A stretch of 39,218 bases of DNA from Methanobacteriota archaeon (GTDB lineage Archaea > Thermoplasmatota > Thermoplasmata > RBG-16-68-12 > JAJISG01), in assembly GCA_030594205.1 (NCBI GenBank), contig JAUVFR010000011.1, positions 1 to 39,218 of the forward strand. The letters run 5' to 3'. Made by a program: the position numbers and the translations under genes. How positions within the stretch are numbered: the first letter of the stretch is position 1; each line of letters begins with the position of its first letter. The notes under the pieces are model-generated. The model was given only the letters and a program-made list of their open reading frames with translations, searched no databases and was not told where the DNA came from. Of the stretch, positions 8,836 to 14,386 are shown piece by piece.

Positions 8836-9531
8836 ATGGCTGAACTCGTGGTCCAGACGCGCCTGGAGGAGGAAGGGGTCCTCCTGATGAATGACCGCTT
8901 GCGAGGACTCCTGGTGGGCCTCGAATCCGGCCTCTCCCTCGAGGAGGCGAGGACCAAGACCGGTCTCTCGTCCTCGGCTGTGGGGCGGTGGCGTTCCCAG
9001 ATGCGCGCCCGTCGGGGGTCGGACCCGTTGAAGCGATCCGGCCCCCGACTACGGGCCTCTACCCTCGGTGCGGCCCTCTTGGAGGAGTTCGAGCATCGCA
9101 AGGCGGCCCATGAAGCCCACGAGGTCCCCAAGCTTCAAGCCCCTCTCCTCGCCGTCGACGGGGTCGTTCTCCTGGAGGGCAGGCTCGTTGTGGTCCGGCG
9201 TCGGTACGACCCTTTCCGCGGCCAACATGCCATCCCCGGAGGGGTGGTGGAGTACGGGGAGAGCCTGGAGGAGGCCGTCGTACGTGAAGTTCGGGAGGAA
9301 ACGGGCCTCGAGACCAGGGTCGTCTCCCTGATTGGGGTCTACTCCCGCCCAGATCGAGACCCGAGAGGCCACGTCGTCTCCGTCGTCTATGGGCTGGAGG
9401 CGATCGGCGGGGCCTTGGCATCGGGCTCGGATGCGTCTGGTGTCGAGCTGATTGACCTCAAGGCGCTTCCTGAGATGGGCTTCGACCACGAGACGATCAT
9501 CGCCGACTATCGAGCCAGAGAAGGAGACTAA
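8836..9531 (+). CDS. HTH-Nudix fusion protein, possible ADP-ribose-responsive regulator or pyrophosphatase
   Basis: Residues about 20-60 read as a helix-turn-helix (LSLEEARTKTGLSSSAVGRWRSQMRAR). Residues about 103-225 form a Nudix hydrolase domain with the complete box G136-x5-E142-x7-REVREETGL (150-158), so catalysis should be intact. The Nudix domain resembles ADP-ribose pyrophosphatases (HAIPGGVVEYGES). The arrangement is the reverse of the NAD regulator NrtR, which has Nudix first and a winged helix last. Substrate and DNA target are unknown; the protein may be an enzyme that reports nucleotide levels to its own DNA-binding part. It converges with the membrane gene downstream, 6 nt apart. 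Confidence 0.8.
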   Translation: MAELVVQTRLEEEGVLLMNDRLRGLLVGLESGLSLEEARTKTGLSSSAVGRWRSQMRARRGSDPLKRSGPRLRASTLGAALLEEFEHRKAAHEAHEVPKLQAPLLAVDGVVLLEGRLVVVRRRYDPFRGQHAIPGGVVEYGESLEEAVVREVREETGLETRVVSLIGVYSRPDRDPRGHVVSVVYGLEAIGGALASGSDASGVELIDLKALPEMGFDHETIIADYRAREGD

Positions 9532-9537
9532 AGACGC

Positions 9538-10125
9538 TCAGCCTGCCTCAGGCCGTGGCCGGCGGGGCGCGGCGAGGAAGCCCGCAAAGGCGAGGGCCAG
9601 AGTCGTCAGCACGAAGGCGAGAAGGGCGGCGGGCTGTGCGACGTCCGGGACCGAGGCGGCCAGGGCTGCCACGAGACCACCAAGGCGGATCGCAGCGACG
9701 CCGAGCCCCGCAGCCAGAGCAACGGGGCGACCCAACTTCAAGCCGACGCCGATCAGGAACAGCAGGAGGAGCACGAGGGACAGGTTGGACAGCCAGGTCG
9801 TCCCGAGGATGCTGGAGGGGACCAGGGCAAACGGGAGCGTCAGGAAGGCAATCCCGGCGGCGACGAGGAAGGCGAGGGCCTTCGGGAGGACGCCGTACCC
9901 GTACAGGTCGATGTAGGAGTGCGCTGTTTCCCGAGCGGGCGCCAACCGCTCGACCACACTGCTAATGTCTCCGCCCTCGGCCTCGGCCATGATGTTGGAA
10001 CGAAGCTCCAGGAGCACGTCCTGGCGGTGCTTGCCGGACAGGCCAACCAGGTGGCGGGCCACCCGGCCAATGTACCGGTCCACGGCCCCTACTCCGGACT
10101 CTTGAGGACTTGCTTGGAGCTCCAT
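9538..10125 (-). CDS. HAAS-like signalling-helix membrane protein paired with PadR
   Basis: A 195-residue protein. Residues about 15-65 resemble the HAAS/DUF1700-type N-terminal domain (VDRYIGRVARHLVGL..KHRQDVLLELRSNI...E), which commonly accompanies PadR regulators. About four hydrophobic helices follow (from about residue 80 on) and a short basic tail. The ATG at 10125 is chosen over a TTG at 10140 because GGAGG lies 7 nt upstream of it. The gene overlaps the end of the PadR gene by 37 nt, so the two are translationally coupled. By analogy with bacterial PadR-HAAS pairs it probably modulates or senses at the membrane; the signal is unknown. Confidence 0.65.
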   Translation of the reverse strand: MELQASPQESGVGAVDRYIGRVARHLVGLSGKHRQDVLLELRSNIMAEAEGGDISSVVERLAPARETAHSYIDLYGYGVLPKALAFLVAAGIAFLTLPFALVPSSILGTTWLSNLSLVLLLLFLIGVGLKLGRPVALAAGLGVAAIRLGGLVAALAASVPDVAQPAALLAFVLTTLALAFAGFLAAPRRPRPEAG

Positions 10126-10436
10126 ACGAGTTCCTCCCAAACTTTGGTGGCTTCCCTTAAGGCGTTCCGTCCTGAATCGGTCATGTGATAATACTTACGC
10201 GGGCCCCCCTCCGTTTCCGTGTCCCATCGCCCCTCCAGGTACCCCTTTCCCTCGAGCCGCCGGAGGGCGGGATAGAGGGTCCCTTCCTTCAGATCGAAGA
10301 ACCCGTTGGTGGCCTCACGGAGCTCGCGGATAATCTGGAAGCCGTATTTTGGGGCTTCTGCCAAGGTCGCCAGCAACAGCATCTGTACGGATCCCTTCTT
10401 GAGTTCGGCCACCCATTCGGGTGCGATGTCGGTCAT
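10089..10436 (-). CDS. PadR-family transcriptional regulator
   Basis: A 115-residue winged-helix protein: LKKGSVQMLLLATLAEAPKYGFQIIREL, then GFFDLKEGTLYPALRRLEGKGYLEGRW and the wing GGPRKYYHMTDSGR. These are the standard PadR motifs. The C-terminal helix is short, as in subfamily 2. It is the first gene of an operon with the HAAS-like membrane protein. CATATAGG at 10463-10470 lies 27-34 nt before the ATG, so transcription should be leaderless. PadR proteins usually repress their own operon, which is inferred here, not shown. Confidence 0.9.
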   Translation of the reverse strand: MTDIAPEWVAELKKGSVQMLLLATLAEAPKYGFQIIRELREATNGFFDLKEGTLYPALRRLEGKGYLEGRWDTETEGGPRKYYHMTDSGRNALREATKVWEELVWSSKQVLKSPE

Positions 10437-10462
10437 CGATAAGGGGGGGAAGGCCCCCCGAG

Positions 10463-10470
10463 CCTATATG
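10463..10470 (-). promoter_or_regulatory. TATA box of the padR operon
   Basis: CATATAGG on the minus strand, 27-34 nt before the PadR start codon. Confidence 0.5.
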
Positions 10471-10497
10471 AAGGAAGGCGCGGGGGGTGAGGTTGGC

Positions 10498-11817
10498 CTA
10501 GGCCTGCGGTTTCCTCCGGAGTACCTGGTACGCGACCAGACCCACGATCGCGGCGGTCACGACACCCAGCTGGATGAAGTAGGGTGCTAGGGCCGCGAAG
10601 GGGCCACCCGCCGACGTGGAAGGCACGAAGACGTTTGCGTTCAAGGACGGGTCGTGGAAGATCACGTCGCCCTGAGGGTATATGAACGCGCCGCCGAAGA
10701 TTGCGCCTCGGAAGAATGCACCGCCTTCTGCGATGCGCATCCCGAGGGGCATGACGCGGTGGAGCTGAAAGCTCATCCGCATCAGTTCGCCGTCCACTTC
10801 GACGTCGAACACCCATCGCAGGCGTCCGATGCGCTCCCACTCGTCCTCGAACTGCATGGAGTCCGCGGTGATCAGCGTGGGGCCATCCACTGTTCGGTTC
10901 CCGTCGTACCTGTTGCCGTCTTCGCGGGCGTGAGGTCCGAAGGTCAGGTGGAGGATGCGGGCCACGGGCTCCGGCACGAAGTTGCCGACCAGCACGTTTG
11001 TCGCCAGCGCGAGTCGAGAGTCCTCGCCGCCCCAGTCCCAGCCTTGGATGTAGTGGTCGTACTTGAAGTCGCCATCCACGACGACTCCGGTGACGTTCTC
11101 TGTGCGGTCGATCACCGAGGTGACGATGTGTTTGGTCTCGTCGATGACGATCTTGTAGACGGGGACTTCCAGTGTCGTCTCCACGAGGTCGACGTTGACC
11201 TCGAAGGAAAGGGTGATCTGGTTCAGTACGCCGTCGTCCGTCGCGTCGTCAGGCCGAACGAGGTTGTAGGTCAGGTTGTAGGCGCTGATGTCAAAGGTGA
11301 CCGTGGTCATGGTTCGGGCGTCGTTCGTCTCCTCGAGAAGGTTCTCGAGAACCCACTCCTGCTTCAACGACAGGGCCTTCCGGGGGAAGTCAAAGTCGTC
11401 GAGGAGGAGATCGACGAAGCTGTCGGGGACGTGGAAGAGACCATCGCCGTCCCGGTCGGCGAATTCGAACATGGCCTCAAAGCTCTGGGCCATGAAGGTC
11501 CGCACGGGGAGGGGATGCCTCCCGAGGAGTACATCCGAGGAGTTGTAGATCTCCGCTGCGCCAAGGTATCGCTCGTACTCCACGAGGATCTTCGGGCTGT
11601 TCGGATTCGTCTGTGCCGTGCCATAGATGACGGCAAAGACGGTCTTTCCGACTTCAATCTTGACCCATTCGCCGCCGCCGAGTCTGTCTGTTGTGCCGGT
11701 GCTCACTTCGACATGCAGGTCCCGGCCATCCGCCGGCTCCTCCTGGGCCGCCGCCATGGCAGCGAAGGGGGAGGCCAGCATGAGCAAGGCCAGCAAGCCG
11801 ATTATGGTTGCTTTCAT
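10498..11817 (-). CDS. Secreted, C-terminally anchored protein of unknown function
   Basis: I do not recognise this 439-residue protein. Residues 1-24 are a clear signal peptide ending AAMAAAQ. A long acidic extracellular region follows, rich in Asp and Glu and in predicted beta strands, with several N-glycosylation sequons (YNSS, YNLT, ENVT, GNRT). Residues about 412-433 form one membrane helix with an RRKP tail. The DRDGDGLFHVPD segment near residue 120 resembles a calcium-binding loop. The start is fixed by GAGGTGA 7 nt upstream. Its promoter is set in an unusual nest of CATAG half-sites (11834-11872). It is transcribed alone. Confidence 0.75.
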   Translation of the reverse strand: MKATIIGLLALLMLASPFAAMAAAQEEPADGRDLHVEVSTGTTDRLGGGEWVKIEVGKTVFAVIYGTAQTNPNSPKILVEYERYLGAAEIYNSSDVLLGRHPLPVRTFMAQSFEAMFEFADRDGDGLFHVPDSFVDLLLDDFDFPRKALSLKQEWVLENLLEETNDARTMTTVTFDISAYNLTYNLVRPDDATDDGVLNQITLSFEVNVDLVETTLEVPVYKIVIDETKHIVTSVIDRTENVTGVVVDGDFKYDHYIQGWDWGGEDSRLALATNVLVGNFVPEPVARILHLTFGPHAREDGNRYDGNRTVDGPTLITADSMQFEDEWERIGRLRWVFDVEVDGELMRMSFQLHRVMPLGMRIAEGGAFFRGAIFGGAFIYPQGDVIFHDPSLNANVFVPSTSAGGPFAALAPYFIQLGVVTAAIVGLVAYQVLRRKPQA

Positions 11818-11833
11818 TTCTGTTCACCTCTTG

Positions 11834-11872
11834 CATAGCGAGGCTTTCCATATATTATCGCTATGGACATAG
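11834..11872 (-). promoter_or_regulatory. Promoter with nested CATAG inverted repeats
   Basis: The minus-strand TATA box ATAATATA lies at about 11849-11857. It is enclosed by a perfect inverted repeat CATAGCG-N18-CGCTATG (arms 11834-11840 and 11859-11865). The outer arm also forms the palindrome CTATGgaCATAG (11861-11872). A protein bound to these half-sites would block or stabilise the pre-initiation complex, so this looks like an operator for the secreted-protein gene starting at 11817. Confidence 0.5.
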
Positions 11873-11939
11873 TATTGCGATGGTGCTATCAGTATAAAAG
11901 GCTTCCAGCAAGATTTTCAACGGTGATTCGGAGCCGTGG

Positions 11940-11992
11940 TTAGGGGGGTGGGATCAACGGCGGGGGCCAAAACCCCCTACCGGTGATGATAA
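11940..11992. repeat. GC-rich, mutually exclusive hairpins
   Basis: Two hairpins can form here and compete. One pairs TAGGGGGT near 11940-11948 with ACCCCCTA near 11982-11990. The other pairs CGGcGGGGG with CCCCCtaCCG (about 11967-11992). Neither is followed by a T-run on either strand, so a terminator is unlikely. The function is not known. Confidence 0.35.
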
Positions 11993-12021
11993 TCGAAACG
12001 TGAGACCAGACCGAAGCGCAT

Positions 12022-12026
12022 AAAAA
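12022..12026 (-). terminator. T5 terminator of the candidate small RNA
   Basis: Minus-strand CCCCTTTTT directly follows the closing arm of the 21-bp helix. Archaeal RNA polymerase terminates at such short U-runs. Confidence 0.4.
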
Positions 12027-12119
12027 GGGGCAAGGTGAGGAAGCCCAGGGCAAAAAGGGATACCGACAGGAGGACTGGAGAGGCAACCACTTCAACCCTG
12101 AGCCTCCTCACGTCTTGCT
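12022..12119 (-). ncRNA. Candidate independent small RNA with CU-rich loop
   Basis: On the minus strand an RNA starting near 12119 would open with GCAAG-ac-GUGAGGAGGCUCAGGG and close with CCCUGGGCUUCCUCAC-CUUGC. These arms (12096-12118 and 12030-12050) pair as a 16-bp helix with two G-U pairs, extended by 5 bp beyond a 2-nt bulge. The 45-nt loop between them is CU-rich and contains CCUCUCC and UCCUCCU. The last arm is followed by CCCC and five T (12022-12026), a plausible archaeal terminator. A TATA box (12143-12150) lies about 27 nt upstream of the predicted 5' end. The family is unrecognised; no SRP, RNase P or tRNA features are seen. Confidence 0.5.
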
Positions 12120-12142
12120 GACCCTATGTTCTCATTTTCGGT

Positions 12143-12150
12143 ATTTATAA
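12143..12150 (-). promoter_or_regulatory. TATA box of the candidate small RNA
   Basis: TTATAAAT on the minus strand. The distance to the right end of the RNA helix (12118) is about 27 nt from the box centre, which matches archaeal promoters. It also reads as TATA-like on the plus strand, but no gene follows for more than 300 nt there. Confidence 0.5.
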
Positions 12151-12151
12151 T

Positions 12152-12181
12152 GAGTGGGAATGGTTATCATTCCCGCGACTC
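12152..12181. promoter_or_regulatory. Perfect 7-5-7 palindrome resembling a Fur box
   Basis: GGGAATGGTTATCATTCCC (12156-12174) is a perfect inverted repeat around GTTAT. It extends to GAGT/ACTC across a 3-nt asymmetry. It sits directly upstream of the minus-strand TATA box at 12143-12150. The core AATGGTTATCATT differs at one position from AATGATTATCATT, the core of many bacterial Fur boxes. Binding by a Fur- or DtxR-type metal regulator is an inference. Confidence 0.45.
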
Positions 12182-12467
12182 AGATTCACGCCTGTAATAC
12201 CCGGCCCTTACTCCCGAACGCCCTGAGATCATGCTCTAGTGTGCATCGAAAGCCCCCTATCCGCCGGATCCTTGGACGTGAAAGCGGCCATATGGGTAGC
12301 GACGGGGTCCTGCTAATGCGTGAAGAATACCGGGAGGTCCCTCTCCTTCACACTTCGAAGCCGAACTTCCCTGCTGTCGATCCTGGACAACGAGGGCCCA
12401 TTCTGCGTCTGCTTAATGAGGTTGGCGCGGGCGGCAAAGCCATTACCTCCGCCGTGGTTTCGCGGCC
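12175..12467. other. Gene-free stretch upstream of the PIN gene
   Basis: An open frame from the GTG at 12154 covers this region, but its sequence has no recognisable domain, has poor third-position bias, and begins inside the palindrome. I see no RNA fold or repeat of note in 12182-12467. Confidence 0.4.
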
Positions 12468-12845
12468 GTGTCGCCACCTCTGATCCTCCTGGACACCAAC
12501 GCCCTCATGATGCCGTTTCAATTCTCCCTTGACCTCGAGGACGAACTGGTCCGCCTCCTGGGGGAATATCGGGCGGCCGTTCCGTCCTCCGTGATTCGTG
12601 AACTCGAGGGTCTCTCCTCGACACACTCTACGGCGAGAGCCGCGTTGCAGTTCGCCACGCGATTCCCCGTGATCGACGTGGAGGGGGTCGGGGATGATGC
12701 CCTCCTCTCCCTCGCCCAGGCGGAGGGGGCCGCGGTCCTCACCAACGACCGGGACCTGCGCCGTCGCCTCCGTAAGTCCAATTTGCCCGTCATCTACCTG
12801 CGAGAACGGAGCCGGCTCGAGGCTGTGGGTCTCCCGCCCGGGTAA
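12468..12845 (+). CDS. PIN-domain ribonuclease, FCF1/VapC-like
   Basis: A 125-residue single-domain protein with the PIN nuclease acidic residues: Asp9 in ILLDTNAL, Glu45 in VIRELEGL, Asp77 in DDALL and Asp94/Asp96 in LTNDRDLRRRL. This pattern and length fit the archaeal FCF1-like PIN proteins, which are stand-alone and are thought to process RNA, rather than toxin VapC, since no antitoxin gene lies beside it. The start is a GTG at 12468 just before the conserved LLDTNAL. The riboflavin kinase gene follows after 30 nt but has its own TATA-like box. Confidence 0.82.
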   Translation: MSPPLILLDTNALMMPFQFSLDLEDELVRLLGEYRAAVPSSVIRELEGLSSTHSTARAALQFATRFPVIDVEGVGDDALLSLAQAEGAAVLTNDRDLRRRLRKSNLPVIYLRERSRLEAVGLPPG

Positions 12846-12852
12846 AGCTTTA
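12843..12852 (+). promoter_or_regulatory. TATA-like box of ribK
   Basis: TAAAGCTTTA, itself a palindrome, overlaps the PIN gene stop and lies 24-33 nt before the GTG at 12876. Confidence 0.4.
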
Positions 12853-12875
12853 GGCTCGAGAACCTTGACGATTCC

Positions 12876-13544
12876 GTGAAGCCCCACCTCGTGGCGACCC
12901 TGAAGCAGCTTGCCCTCCAGGGGACCGTCCACGAGTACCTTTCCCTCTCCACCGCCCAATTTGGCCGCTACCTGGGCATCAGCCAGCAATCCGCCTCCGT
13001 CCGGGTCCTCGAGCTCCTCGACGCCGGACTCATCGAGCGCCGCCTCGGCGCGCGCCGTCAGGAGCTGAAGATCACGGCGAAGGGGTTGGAGGTGCTCCGC
13101 GGCGAGTATGCCGCCTACCGCCGCATTTTTGAAATGGAGGCGCGAATCCGAATCCAGGGTCGATTGGAACACGGCCTGGGCGAGGGGTATTACTACATGA
13201 GCCAGGAGGGATATCGGGCCCAGTTCCGCCGGAAGCTCGGCTTCGATCCCTTCCCCGGAACCTTGAACTTGAAACTGGAAGGGCTGGAGCTCGCGAAGCT
13301 CGAGGTGCTGCAGGAGGCCGACGGCGTCCCCATCGAGGGCTTCACCGAGGGGGATCGGACCTTTGGCGGGGCGAAGTGTTTTCCCGCCACCCTGCAAGAG
13401 GTCCCCTGCGCCACGATCCTCCCCATCCGCTCCCACTACCAGGCCGTCCTGGAGGTCATATCGAAGGAGAAGCTCCGCGACCGCCTCGGCCTGAAGGATG
13501 GCGAGATTGTGGAGGTCGACGTGCGGCTCGAGGAGGCTCCCTAG
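12876..13544 (+). CDS. ribK: CTP-dependent riboflavin kinase fused to a winged-helix regulator (RbkR type)
   Basis: Makes FMN from riboflavin with CTP as phosphate donor. Residues about 1-85 are a MarR/LysR-like winged helix (LSLSTAQFGRYLGISQQSASVRVLELLDAGLIERR). Residues about 92-218 are the archaeal cradle-loop kinase, with GLGEGYYYMS and FPGTLNLKL as signatures. The two-domain architecture is that of the bifunctional archaeal RbkR, which also regulates riboflavin genes by binding DNA, so autoregulation is plausible. 222 residues is full length. The GTG start is supported by the TATA-like box upstream. Its stop codon overlaps that of purQ on the opposite strand. Confidence 0.93.
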   Translation: MKPHLVATLKQLALQGTVHEYLSLSTAQFGRYLGISQQSASVRVLELLDAGLIERRLGARRQELKITAKGLEVLRGEYAAYRRIFEMEARIRIQGRLEHGLGEGYYYMSQEGYRAQFRRKLGFDPFPGTLNLKLEGLELAKLEVLQEADGVPIEGFTEGDRTFGGAKCFPATLQEVPCATILPIRSHYQAVLEVISKEKLRDRLGLKDGEIVEVDVRLEEAP

Positions 13545-14365
13545 AAGGCCTCCGTCACGTACGTCAGGATGGAATCGAAGAAGAGTCGGCCGTCCCCGTA
13601 CCCCTCCTCCCCCGACCGGGTCCAGTCCGGGTGGAGGTAGCGGGAGAGGGAACGCTCCGGGTGGGGCATGAGCCCCAGCACGTTGCCCTCCGGGTTACAG
13701 ACCCCCGCGATGTTGTAGAGGCTCCCGTTCGGATTCCACGGGTAGCCTGCGTACGTCCCCTCGGGGTCAACGTAGCGGAACAGGAGCTGGTCGGCCTCGA
13801 GGAGGGCCCCCCACACCGCTTCCTCCTCCCCCTGCGGGACCGTGAACTTGCCCTCGGTGTGGGCGGAAGGGGCCTGAAGGATGCCATCCCGTGGGAGCAG
13901 CGCCAGCGGCCCGCACCGCCCCCGGTTCTCGTAGCGAAGCAAGCTGGGACGGCATTCGTAGTGGGCCGAATCGTTCGTGGCGAGGGAGGCCTGAGGGACG
14001 TCCGTCTCCCCTCCGAGGCCCGGGAGAAATCCCAGTTCGACGAGCGCCTGGAATCCGTTACAGATGCCCACTACGGGCTTGCCCTCCTCGACGAAGGCCC
14101 GGAGATCGCGTCGGAGGCCGCTGCGCAAGCGGGAAGCCCAAATCGCTCCCGCACGCACGTAGTCACCGGAAGAGAAGCCGCCGGGCAAGACGAGAGCCTG
14201 GTAGTCCTCCAAGGCCCGGTGCCGACCCGGGGGGTCGCGCACGAGCTGGTTGAGATGGACCTTCTCGGGGTTCGCGCCGAGGGAGGCGAAAGCGTGCACC
14301 GTCTCGTCCTCGCAGTTCGTCCCTTCCAGCGTCAGGACACAGACGCGCACATCGTCCCGATTCAA
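13541..14365 (-). CDS. purQ: Phosphoribosylformylglycinamidine synthase, glutaminase subunit PurQ
   Basis: Class I glutamine amidotransferase that feeds ammonia to PurL in step four of purine synthesis. The nucleophile is Cys102 in GICNGFQAL, and the catalytic histidine and glutamate lie in GLMPHPERS. The start region VCVLTLEGTNCEDE and the LPGGFSSGDYVRAGAI block are typical. At 274 residues it is longer than the roughly 225-residue bacterial form, with extra segments before and after the C-terminal HPERS motif. It lies 21 nt after purL and is last in the purS-purL-purQ cluster. Confidence 0.95.
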   Translation of the reverse strand: MNRDDVRVCVLTLEGTNCEDETVHAFASLGANPEKVHLNQLVRDPPGRHRALEDYQALVLPGGFSSGDYVRAGAIWASRLRSGLRRDLRAFVEEGKPVVGICNGFQALVELGFLPGLGGETDVPQASLATNDSAHYECRPSLLRYENRGRCGPLALLPRDGILQAPSAHTEGKFTVPQGEEEAVWGALLEADQLLFRYVDPEGTYAGYPWNPNGSLYNIAGVCNPEGNVLGLMPHPERSLSRYLHPDWTRSGEEGYGDGRLFFDSILTYVTEAF

Positions 14366-14386
14366 CTCGGTCTCCTCCGTACCATG

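Noticed and set aside
12154-12483. Plus-strand open frame of about 109 codons
   Set aside because: It starts inside the Fur-box-like palindrome, has no recognisable domain and poor codon bias, and overlaps the PIN gene in another frame.
13541-13544. Overlapping stop codons of ribK and purQ as a special signal
   Set aside because: Convergent genes sharing CTAG are common in compact genomes; no hairpin or T-run is associated.
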